A DNA stretch of 5,065 nt from positions 1 through 5,065 of the forward strand of contig CALLZA010000831.1 of assembly GCA_937858165.1 (NCBI GenBank). The letters run 5' to 3'. The DNA comes from an uncultured Ardenticatenia bacterium. Its GTDB lineage: Bacteria; Chloroflexota; Anaerolineae; Promineifilales; Promineifilaceae. This document shows positions 1-4,932 of this stretch, in pieces. Below the pieces are notes generated by a model, which was given only the letters and a program-made list of their open reading frames with translations, did no database searches and had not been told where the DNA came from. How positions within the stretch are numbered: the first letter of the stretch is position 1; each line of letters opens with the position of its first letter. A program made the position numbers and the translations under genes.

Positions 1-137
1 GTCTAGATGCGTGAGTTAGATATAGTAGTCTCTGATGTTAATATACGTTGTTGGCACGAGATTGGAGTGTGATTGAGTATATACTGTTGAAGGCAAGTGC
101 TGCAAACAGATATTTAGTATGGGCTTGTTTTTTTTTT
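1..137. other. Non-genomic tail beyond left adapter
   Basis: This AT-richer stretch lies outside the left P7 adapter and ends in a run of ten T at 128-137. It has no recognisable gene, and its composition is unlike the GC-rich insert. Sequencing past the end of an adapter-ligated molecule typically gives a poly-A run and then noise, and the mirror image of that pattern is seen here. I infer instrument noise or chimeric junk that was assembled, not chromosome. The open frames crossing it should not be called genes. Confidence 0.85.
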
Positions 138-203
138 CAAGCAGAAGACGGCATACGAGATCTAGTACGGTCTGGTGGGCTCGGAGATGTGTATAAGAGA
201 CAG
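138..203 (-). other. Illumina Nextera i7 adapter (left contig end)
   Basis: Parts in order: the P7 flow-cell sequence at 138-161 (begins CAAGCAGAAGACGG), an 8-base index CTAGTACG at 162-169, the Nextera read-2 segment at 170-184 and the 19-base Tn5 mosaic end AGATGTGTATAAGAGACAG at 185-203. One base differs from the standard adapter: G instead of C at 174. The index read in the other direction is CGTACTAG, which I recall as Nextera N702. This is library-preparation sequence, not genome. Translating it gives the well-known spurious peptide [10 protein letters not shown]. Confidence 0.98.
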
Positions 204-922
204 CGGCAGTTATTGGCCGTATGACCGTGGTGAACCCCGCCACGCCGCCCGACTTCGCGCCACAATACCCGCTGGCGGCGACTGTCGCGCCGGGGCTGGC
301 CCTGCTTGGCTACAATCAGGATCGCGCCACGGCCGTGCCCGGCGAGCGCGTGCTGTTGACGCTGTTCTGGGAGTGCGCCGACCCGGCAGCCTGCGGCCGC
401 TTCACCGTGCGGCTGATGGACGAGGCCGGGCAGACGGCGCAAACGTCGACGCTGCCCGTGATTCGCGAGGAGTTCGCCGCCGACGAGTGGCCGACGCACG
501 GTCGCCTGCGCGGACAGTACCAGCTGCAACTACCCGCCGGGCTGGCGACCGGCGCGTATCGCTTCGTGGTCGGCGACGGGGTAGCACTGGAACCGATCCA
601 GGTCACCGCGCCGGAGCGCCAGGTCACCGCGCCGCCGTTGGCAGTCGAAGTGAACGCCCCCTTCACCACGGCTGACGGCCAACTTGTTGCCACACTGGTC
701 GGCCTCGCGGCCTCTTCTCCCCCCTGCTCCCCCGCCCCCCTGCTCCCCTGCGCTTCAGCCCACTCGCCGGGCGCAAGCCCCCCCACCGTCCACTCCCCAA
801 TCGCCCAGCGAATGAGGCGCAGCGTCGGGTGGCCAACGGCGGCCGTCATGCGCCGCACCTGCCGGTTGCGCCCCTCGGTCAGCGTCAATTCCAGCCAGGC
901 GGTAGGGATGTTGGCCCGGTAG
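204..922 (+). CDS. C-terminal fragment of a large membrane glycosyltransferase-like protein (5' truncated)
   Basis: The frame is open from the first insert base (AVIGRMTVV...), so the gene continued upstream and was cut by the adapter; ATG 221 is only an internal methionine. The segment [25 protein letters not shown], followed by a xYRFVVGDG strand, matches the repeated beta-sandwich tail modules that I recall at the C-terminus of Chloroflexota membrane glycosyltransferase-like (GT39-type or uncharacterised) proteins. A second module seems to begin at about 640 ([19 protein letters not shown]) but stops making sense at about 705. From there to the stop at 920-922 the frame is Pro/Ser/Arg-rich and antisense to the rluE-like gene, so the true C-terminus is probably near 705-750. 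No catalytic domain is present in the window, so the enzyme class is inferred only from the tail. A secreted or cell-surface carbohydrate-related protein is the main alternative. Confidence 0.5.
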
Positions 923-1281
923 CGGATCGGCGGCGTGCGCGGCCAAACGTCCGGCTCCGGCAGCAGCCGGGCGCGGGCTGGGCGCGTCGGCCCATCGCTC
1001 AGCTTCACGCCGCCGCGCAGCCGGGAGATGGCCCGCTGATCGGGCACGCCCTCGACCTGCGCCCAGTAGGTCTTGGGCAGCTTGTGGCGCGGGTCGGCGA
1101 TCTGGGCTTGCAACGCGCCGTCATCGGTCAGCAGCAGCAACCCCTCGCTATCGTAGTCCAGCCGCCCGGCGGGGTAGACGCCGGGCACGGGGACGTAGTC
1201 GGCCAGCGTCGCCCGCCCCTCGCGGTCGGTGAACTGGCAGAGGACGTGAAAGGGTTTGTTGAACAACAGCAGGCGGCTCAC
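316..1281 (-). CDS. rluE: RluE-family 23S rRNA pseudouridine synthase with non-homologous C-terminal read-through
   Basis: This enzyme isomerises a uridine in 23S rRNA to pseudouridine (U2457 for Escherichia coli RluE). Residues 1-176 resemble RluE throughout: [16 protein letters not shown] near the N-terminus, the catalytic motif [14 protein letters not shown] at 39-52 (Asp42 as nucleophile), [18 protein letters not shown] at 113-130, [10 protein letters not shown] at 136-145 and a final GEW near 172-174. E. coli RluE ends just after the equivalent GEW, so the functional gene probably ends at about 750. Beyond that the frame runs through a G-rich repeat and then antisense to the neighbouring gene, and the last 145 or so residues look like read-through. 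The start is GTG at 1281, overlapping the DUF2905 stop as GTGA, with no clear Shine-Dalgarno, which suggests translational coupling. The family call is strong; the exact target nucleotide is inferred. Confidence 0.85.
   Translation of the reverse strand: MSRLLLFNKPFHVLCQFTDREGRATLADYVPVPGVYPAGRLDYDSEGLLLLTDDGALQAQIADPRHKLPKTYWAQVEGVPDQRAISRLRGGVKLSDGPTRPARARLLPEPDVWPRTPPIRYRANIPTAWLELTLTEGRNRQVRRMTAAVGHPTLRLIRWAIGEWTVGGLAPGEWAEAQGSRGAGEQGGEEAARPTSVATSWPSAVVKGAFTSTANGGAVTWRSGAVTWIGSSATPSPTTKRYAPVASPAGSCSWYCPRRRPCVGHSSAANSSRITGSVDVCAVCPASSISRTVKRPQAAGSAHSQNSVNSTRSPGTAVARS
598..634 (+). repeat. In-frame 21-base partial tandem duplication
   Basis: A 16-base word, CCAGGTCACCGCGCCG, occurs at 598-613 and again at 619-634, a spacing of 21 bases (seven codons). 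It encodes QVTAPER followed by QVTAP in the linker between the two tail modules of the truncated membrane-associated protein. The spacing keeps the reading frame, so it looks like a small linker duplication. Confidence 0.75.
719..748. repeat. C-rich two-copy minisatellite at the convergent gene junction
   Basis: Two imperfect copies of a C6-TGCT-C4/5 unit occur at 719-733 and 735-748, separated by one G. On the other strand the tract reads as GGGGAGCAGGGG-type repeats and encodes GSRGAGEQG at the end of the rluE-like frame. It lies where the two convergent genes should end. Such tracts are prone to slippage in replication and to indel errors in sequencing, and either could explain why neither frame meets a stop codon here. 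Confidence 0.65.
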
Positions 1282-1505
1282 CGGCGGAAGATGCGAATCA
1301 ATACGTTGAAGACAATCGTCCCGACGACGCTGATCAGAATCATCGTCGTAATGGGAATGAAAATCTTGACGTTCTCAGTTTCGTAGCGAATGTCGCCCGG
1401 CAGACGACCGAGCCAGGGGAACAACCGACCGCCGACCAGCAATATCGCCCCGGTGACGAGAATCACCGCGCCAATGATTAGCAACATGCGGCCCAGGTCA
1501 CTCAT
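1278..1505 (-). CDS. DUF2905 family small membrane protein
   Basis: This 75-residue protein has two hydrophobic helices, at roughly 7-26 and 48-70, joined by a short loop containing [17 protein letters not shown] (26-42). The LPGDI loop between two membrane segments is the hallmark of the DUF2905 family, whose function is unknown. The length is normal for the family. The ATG start at 1505 is supported by AGGGAAG at 1518-1512, six bases upstream; that site overlaps the last codons of ruvB. The gene starts 3 bases after the ruvB stop and its TGA overlaps the GTG of the rluE-like gene, so the three are very likely co-transcribed and translationally coupled. From memory, DUF2905 genes also follow ruvB in Clostridia and other phyla, which suggests a conserved but unexplained link. 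Confidence 0.9.
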   Translation of the reverse strand: MSDLGRMLLIIGAVILVTGAILLVGGRLFPWLGRLPGDIRYETENVKIFIPITTMILISVVGTIVFNVLIRIFRR

Positions 1506-1508
1506 GGC

Positions 1509-2570
1509 TCACTTCCCTGCGTCGGACGCGAACAGCCCCGGCTGCTGGGCGCGCACCGTGTCGGGCACGGGCAAGCCGAGGTGGTGGTAGGCGTGGGCCG
1601 TGGCCATGCGGCCGCGCGAGGTGCGCTCCAGAAAGCCCAGTTGCAGCAGGTACGGCTCGACCACGTCCATGATCGTATCCGACTCCTCGCTGATCGACGC
1701 GCCAATCGTCTCCAGCCCGACCGGCCCGCCACCGAACTTCTCGATGATGGCCCGCAGCACGCGCCGGTCGAGGTCGTCCAGCCCCAGCACGTCGATCTCC
1801 ATCAGATCGAGCGCGGCCATAGCCGTGTCGTGGGCAATGGCTCCATCGGAGCGCACCTGGGCGTAGTCGCGCACGCGCCGCAGCAGCCGCAGGGCGACGC
1901 GCGGCGTGCCCCGCGCCCGCCGGGCGATCTCGGCCGTGCCCTCTGGGGCGATGGGCACGTCGAGGATGCGCGCGCCGCGCTCGACGATGATCTCCATCGC
2001 CGCCTGGTCATAGAAGTCCATGCGATAGACCGCGCCAAAGCGCGCCCGCAACGGCGCGGTCATGAGCGCCAGTCGCGTCGTCGCCCCGATGACGGTGAAG
2101 CGCGGCAGCTTCAGGCGCACGTTCTTGGCCCCCGGCCCCTTGCCGACGATGAGGTCGAGCACGAAGTCCTCCATCGCCGGATAGAGAATCTCCTCCACCG
2201 GCCGGCTCAGGCGGTGGACTTCGTCGATGAACAGAATGTCGCCGGTGCGCATGTTGGACAGGATGGCCGCTAGATCGCCGGAGTGCTCGATGGCCGGGCC
2301 GGCGGTGTGGCGAATGTTGGCGTTCATCTCGTTGGCGACGACCTGGGCCAGCGTCGTCTTGCCCAGCCCGGGCGGGCCATGAAACAAGACGTGGTCGAGC
2401 GCCTCGCCACGGGCGCGGGCGGCCTCGATGAGGATACGCAGATTGTCCTTCAGCCGATCCTGGCCGGTGAACTGCGACAGGCGTTGCGGCCGCAACATCG
2501 TGTCCAGCCCGACGTCGTCGGCCTGCTGCTGCGGGGCGATGGCCCGGTCGGGCGGCTCTTGGCTGGTCAT
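1509..2570 (-). CDS. ruvB: Holliday junction branch migration helicase RuvB
   Basis: RuvB is the hexameric AAA+ motor that, with RuvA, drives branch migration of Holliday junctions during recombinational repair. Residue numbers here count from the upstream ATG at 2588. Visible are [12 protein letters not shown] near 32-43, Walker [10 protein letters not shown] at 71-79, Walker B ILFIDEVH at 118-125, sensor 1 GATTR at 168-172, the arginine-finger region LRARFG at 180-185 and sensor 2 [15 protein letters not shown] at 227-241. The C-terminal winged helix contains [17 protein letters not shown] at 286-302 and [10 protein letters not shown] at 318-327. Length (353-359 residues) and motif order are complete. 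I prefer ATG 2570 over ATG 2588 because a TATAAT box at 2582-2577 lies between them, exactly six bases before 2570, giving a leaderless start; neither ATG has a Shine-Dalgarno. First gene of the operon with DUF2905 and rluE. No ruvA or ruvC is in the window. Confidence 0.97.
   Translation of the reverse strand: MTSQEPPDRAIAPQQQADDVGLDTMLRPQRLSQFTGQDRLKDNLRILIEAARARGEALDHVLFHGPPGLGKTTLAQVVANEMNANIRHTAGPAIEHSGDLAAILSNMRTGDILFIDEVHRLSRPVEEILYPAMEDFVLDLIVGKGPGAKNVRLKLPRFTVIGATTRLALMTAPLRARFGAVYRMDFYDQAAMEIIVERGARILDVPIAPEGTAEIARRARGTPRVALRLLRRVRDYAQVRSDGAIAHDTAMAALDLMEIDVLGLDDLDRRVLRAIIEKFGGGPVGLETIGASISEESDTIMDVVEPYLLQLGFLERTSRGRMATAHAYHHLGLPVPDTVRAQQPGLFASDAGK
1512..1518 (-). promoter_or_regulatory. 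Ribosome binding site for the DUF2905 gene
   Basis: AGGGAAG lies on the minus strand, six bases before ATG 1505, and is embedded in the last sense codons of ruvB (Gly-Lys). It fixes the DUF2905 start and implies coupling to termination of ruvB translation. Confidence 0.65.
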
Positions 2571-2576
2571 GGGGGG

Positions 2577-2605
2577 ATTATACGTCATGTAGAGCGTAGC
2601 GCGAA
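2577..2605 (-). promoter_or_regulatory. Predicted ruvB operon promoter
   Basis: On the minus strand there is a perfect -10 box, TATAAT, at 2582-2577. Exactly 17 bases upstream is TTCGCG at 2605-2600, a weak -35 (three of six consensus positions). Six C residues separate the -10 box from ATG 2570, so transcription would begin at or beside the A of the start codon. The -35-like element is the outer end of the palindrome's left arm. Confidence 0.6.
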
Positions 2606-2655
2606 AAGGCAGGGGACAGACGGCAACGCGCTGCCGCCTGTCCCCTGCTTTTCGC
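2601..2655. repeat. Long imperfect palindrome between the divergent ruvB and upp genes
   Basis: The left arm at 2601-2619 and right arm at 2638-2655 are reverse complements apart from one extra G near 2608. The outer stem pairs GCGAAAA with TTTTCGC, and the next pairs GCAGGGGACAG with CTGTCCCCTGC. After an A/C mismatch (2620/2637) a further stem pairs CGGCA at 2621-2625 with TGCCG at 2632-2636 around a six-base loop, ACGCGC. In total about 23 base pairs form in a 55-base element. It could be a dispersed palindromic (REP- or MITE-like) repeat or a dyad operator. It is not placed as a terminator, since it sits upstream of both genes. Confidence 0.9.
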
Positions 2656-2679
2656 CAAACCCCTTCGCTAGGCTACAAT
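2651..2679 (+). promoter_or_regulatory. Predicted upp promoter
   Basis: TACAAT at 2674-2679 is a good -10 box (five of six). TTCGCC at 2651-2656 lies 17 bases upstream as a weak -35; its first five bases are the end of the palindrome's right arm. A start about seven bases downstream of the -10 would give a leader of about 20 bases containing the upp ribosome binding site. Confidence 0.6.
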
Positions 2680-2692
2680 CACGAAAATCACC

Positions 2693-2699
2693 GGAGAAG
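2693..2699 (+). promoter_or_regulatory. upp ribosome binding site
   Basis: GGAGAAG lies six bases before ATG 2706. It identifies the real upp start and excludes the much longer frame that is open upstream across the ruvB region. Confidence 0.8.
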
Positions 2700-2705
2700 C
2701 CGATT

Positions 2706-3326
2706 ATGGTGTACGAATCCCATCACCCCCTCGTCAAGCACAAGCTCACCCTGATGCGCAACAGCGCCACCAAGCCCAAGAAGTTCCGCGAACTGATCCG
2801 CGAAATCTCGATGCTCCTCTGCTACGAAGCTACCACTGACCTGACCACCCAACCGCTGACCGTCGACACGCCGATGGGGCGCGCCGACGGCGTGGAACTC
2901 CAGCACAAAGTCGGCCTCGTGCCCATCCTGCGCGCCGGACTGGGCATGGTCGAGGGCATTTGGGAGATGATGCCCGGGGCCGAGGTGTGGCACATCGGCC
3001 TCTATCGCGACGAACGGACGCTGAAGCCGGTGTCGTACTACAACAAGCTGCCGACCATGCCCACAGTGCAGGTCTGCCTGGTGCTCGACCCGATGCTGGC
3101 CACCGGCGGCTCGGCCGTGGCCACGGTGGACATCCTCAAGAAGTGGGGCGCGGAGCGCATCAAGTACGTCGGCATTCTGGCCGCGCCGGAGGGCGTGGCC
3201 CGCTTGCAAGGGGCGCACCCCGACGTGGACATCCACGTCGCCCACGTCGACGAACGGCTCAACGACATCGGCTACATCGTCCCCGGTCTGGGCGACGCGG
3301 GCGACCGGCAGTTCGGCACGGGATAG
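2706..3326 (+). CDS. upp: Uracil phosphoribosyltransferase
   Basis: Upp is the cytoplasmic pyrimidine-salvage enzyme that converts uracil and PRPP to UMP and pyrophosphate. The 206-residue product is close to the usual 208-209. It begins [18 protein letters not shown], a typical N-terminus. It shows [15 protein letters not shown] at 70-84, GLYRDE at 98-103, the PRPP-binding loop [12 protein letters not shown] at 126-137 and the uracil-binding C-terminal segment [18 protein letters not shown] at 188-205. The start at 2706 is supported by GGAGAAG six bases upstream and by a TACAAT promoter box; the frame stays open far upstream but there it is antisense to ruvB. The next gene begins one base after the TAG stop, so the two are probably co-transcribed. 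All key motifs look intact. Confidence 0.97.
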   Translation: MVYESHHPLVKHKLTLMRNSATKPKKFRELIREISMLLCYEATTDLTTQPLTVDTPMGRADGVELQHKVGLVPILRAGLGMVEGIWEMMPGAEVWHIGLYRDERTLKPVSYYNKLPTMPTVQVCLVLDPMLATGGSAVATVDILKKWGAERIKYVGILAAPEGVARLQGAHPDVDIHVAHVDERLNDIGYIVPGLGDAGDRQFGTG

Positions 3327-3327
3327 C

Positions 3328-4374
3328 ATGGTCTACCTCATCGTCGCCCTGGCGTCGGCCGTCGCCGCCCTCGTCGCCACGCCCCTGGCCCGCCGCCTCT
3401 CCTTCCGCCTGGGCGTCGTCGCCGAACCCGGCGGCCGCCGGCTGCACCACGGCCGCATCCCCAAGCTGGGCGGGCTGGCCGTGGCCGCGGGCTGGGCCGT
3501 CGGCGTGGCCCTGACCTACCTGCTGCTGCCGCCCGACAACCCCGACGACGCGCTGCGGTTGCGCGGCGTCGTGCTGGGCAGCCTGGTCGTCGTGGCGGGG
3601 GGGCTGCTCGACGACCGTTACGACCTGCCGCCCTGGGCGCAACTGTCCATCCAGTTGATCGGCGCGCTGGTAGCTATCGTCCATATCATCTTCATCGAGG
3701 TCTTCACGAACCCCTTGCCCAGCCCCGGGCTGTGGCAGGCCCTGCCGCTGTTCAGCATGGACGGGTCACTGGTCGAAATCTGGCGACCGCTGGCCCTGCT
3801 GTTCACAACGTTCTGGATCATCGGCATGATCAACGCCATCAACTTCCTCGATGGGCTGGACGGGCTGGCCGCCGGAGTGTGCCTCATCGCCGCGGCCTTC
3901 TTCGCCTATCACAGTTGGCGGCTCGCGCAGACGACGGTGCCGCTGTTCCCCCTGGCCCTGGCCGGGGCGCTGCTGGGCTTCCTACCGTTCAACTTCTCCC
4001 CGGCGCGCATCTTCCTCGGCTCGGCTGGCGCCTACTTCCTCGGCTACCAGGTGGCGACGCTGTCAATTCTGGCCCCGGCCAAGCTCTCGACGGCGCTGCT
4101 GGTGCTGGCGGTGCCCATCATTGACGTGGCCTGGCAGATCGTCTCGCGGCTGCGGCAAGGGCGGCATCCGATGAGCGGCGACCGCGGCCATCTGCACTTT
4201 CGCCTGGCCGACAGCGGCCTGCCGACGCCACGCATCGTTCTCGGCTACTACGGCGTGGCCCTGGTCTTCGGACTCCTGGCGGTGCTGGTCGCCTCGCCAC
4301 TGATGAAGCTGGCCCTGCTGGCGGCGCTGGCTATCGGCGTGCTGGGGCTGTTACTGCGCCTTAGCCGCCGGTGA
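3328..4374 (+). CDS. WecA/TagO-family polyprenyl-phosphate sugar-1-phosphate transferase (glycosyltransferase family 4)
   Basis: This integral membrane enzyme probably transfers a sugar-1-phosphate, typically GlcNAc-1-P, from a UDP-sugar to undecaprenyl phosphate, the first step of a lipid-linked glycan or wall polymer. The 348 residues contain about ten to eleven hydrophobic helices. Family motifs are RRLHHGRIPKLGGL at 37-50, GGLLDDRYDL at 91-100 (Mg-binding Asp95/96), INAINFLDGLDGLAAG at 168-183 (Asp175/178), FNFSPARIFLGSAG at 221-234 and SGDRGHLHFRL at 283-293. Two positions are unusual. The Asp expected in the IFMGD-SG motif is Ser232, encoded TCG and so not one base from an Asp codon. 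The HxHH motif reads HLHF, with Phe291 replacing a His. This may mark a lineage-specific subfamily with altered chemistry. The start lies one base after the upp stop with only a weak GGGA upstream, implying coupling to upp. MraY is less likely, given the WecA-like loops and the absence of neighbouring mur genes. Confidence 0.88.
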   Translation: MVYLIVALASAVAALVATPLARRLSFRLGVVAEPGGRRLHHGRIPKLGGLAVAAGWAVGVALTYLLLPPDNPDDALRLRGVVLGSLVVVAGGLLDDRYDLPPWAQLSIQLIGALVAIVHIIFIEVFTNPLPSPGLWQALPLFSMDGSLVEIWRPLALLFTTFWIIGMINAINFLDGLDGLAAGVCLIAAAFFAYHSWRLAQTTVPLFPLALAGALLGFLPFNFSPARIFLGSAGAYFLGYQVATLSILAPAKLSTALLVLAVPIIDVAWQIVSRLRQGRHPMSGDRGHLHFRLADSGLPTPRIVLGYYGVALVFGLLAVLVASPLMKLALLAALAIGVLGLLLRLSRR

Positions 4375-4381
4375 CGGCCGC

Positions 4382-4410
4382 TTGAATCGCCACCCATCGG
4401 GTGTTACACT
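4382..4410 (+). promoter_or_regulatory. Predicted promoter of the TPR gene
   Basis: TTGAAT at 4382-4387 (four of six, including TTGA) and TACACT at 4405-4410 are separated by exactly 17 bases. The expected transcription start is about 4416-4418, only a few bases before ATG 4421. A short inverted repeat, CACCC-ATC-GGGTG, at 4391-4403 fills the spacer and could be an operator. The TTG at 4382, formally usable as a start codon, is better read as part of the -35 box. Confidence 0.6.
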
Positions 4411-4420
4411 CTCTCTTATC

Positions 4421-4866
4421 ATGGAAGAACAAGACATCATGCGCGAACAGGCGCAAATCCTGACCGACCGCGCCTACCGCCACCAACTGCACGGCGAGCT
4501 GGGCGACGCCATCGCCCTCTACCGGCGCTCGCTGGCCGTCTATCCCACCCCAGAGGCCCACACCTTTCTCGGCTGGGCCTACAGCCTCATGGATCGCTAC
4601 GATGAAGCCATCGCCGAATGCGAAAAGGCCATCGCCCTCGACCCGACGTTTGGCAACCCGTACAACGACGTCGGCGTCTATCTGATCGAGTTGGAGCGTT
4701 ACGAAGAGGCCATCGCCTGGCTGGAACGGGCCACGGCCGCACCGCGCTACGACACGCCGCAGTTCCCCTATCTGAACCTCGGCCGCGCCTACGAGGAGAT
4801 GGGCGAACCTTACCGCGCCCTGGCCTGCTACGACCGCGCGCTGGCCATCGCCCCGCTCTATCTACC
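4421..4866 (+). CDS. TPR-repeat protein, 3' truncated by adapter
   Basis: About 148 genuine residues remain, forming four consecutive tetratricopeptide repeats at roughly 11-42, 44-77, 78-108 and 112-146. Each shows the usual pattern, for example GWAYSLMDRYDEAIAECEKAIALDP and LGRAYEEMGEPYRALACYDRALAIAP. TPR arrays are helical protein-protein interaction scaffolds. There is no signal peptide or membrane segment, so it is probably cytoplasmic, and no partner can be named. I chose ATG 4421 because a promoter lies just upstream and the alternative TTG 4382 coincides with its -35 box; ATG 4439 is another possibility. The sequence is cut at 4866 where the Nextera mosaic end begins. The following residues (CLLYTSPSPRDRTRSRMPSSA...) are translated adapter, so the true C-terminus is unknown. 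It has its own promoter 46 bases after the glycosyltransferase gene, so it is probably an independent unit. Confidence 0.88.
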
Positions 4867-4932
4867 CTGTCTCTTATACACATCTCCGAGCCCACGAGAC
4901 CGTACTAGATCTCGTATGCCGTCTTCTGCTTG
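4867..4932 (+). other. Illumina Nextera i7 adapter (right contig end)
   Basis: Parts in order: the mosaic end CTGTCTCTTATACACATCT at 4867-4885, the read-2 segment CCGAGCCCACGAGAC at 4886-4900, the index CGTACTAG at 4901-4908 and the P7 complement at 4909-4932 (ending TCTTCTGCTTG). It is the reverse complement of the left adapter and carries the same index, so both ends come from one library. It is artificial sequence, and the translated tails of nearby frames are not protein. Confidence 0.99.

Noticed and set aside
137..529. 130-codon minus-strand open frame at the left end
   Set aside because: It ends in translated adapter (LLYTSPSPPDRTRSRMPSSA) and is otherwise antisense to the tail-module gene.
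829..1386. 185-codon plus-strand open frame over rluE and DUF2905
   Set aside because: It is antisense to two recognisable coupled genes and shows no family motif or start signal of its own.
1581..2273. 230-codon plus-strand open frame over ruvB
   Set aside because: It is antisense to the conserved RuvB core. Its Arg/His/Gln-rich composition is typical of GC-rich shadow frames.
2601..2655. Rho-independent terminator
   Set aside because: The hairpin is strong, but it sits upstream of both divergent genes, between their promoters, and no transcript is expected to end there.
2283..2705. N-terminal extension of upp by about 140 residues
   Set aside because: The frame is open only because it is antisense to GC-rich ruvB. 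A ribosome binding site, promoter and the known Upp N-terminus all place the start at 2706.
2688..3329. 213-codon minus-strand open frame over upp
   Set aside because: It is a shadow of upp with a biased His/Val/Gly/Asp composition, no recognisable domain and no start signals.
204..4866. CRISPR array, tRNA, rRNA, toxin-antitoxin or defence system
   Set aside because: There are no regularly spaced repeats, no tRNA-like cloverleaf and no defence-type domains. The insert is accounted for by housekeeping-type genes with short intergenic gaps.
185..4885. Composite transposon with 19-base Tn5-type inverted ends
   Set aside because: The inverted mosaic ends are embedded in complete Illumina adapters with index and P7 sequences, there is no transposase, and the interior is housekeeping genes. 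They come from tagmentation, not from a natural element.
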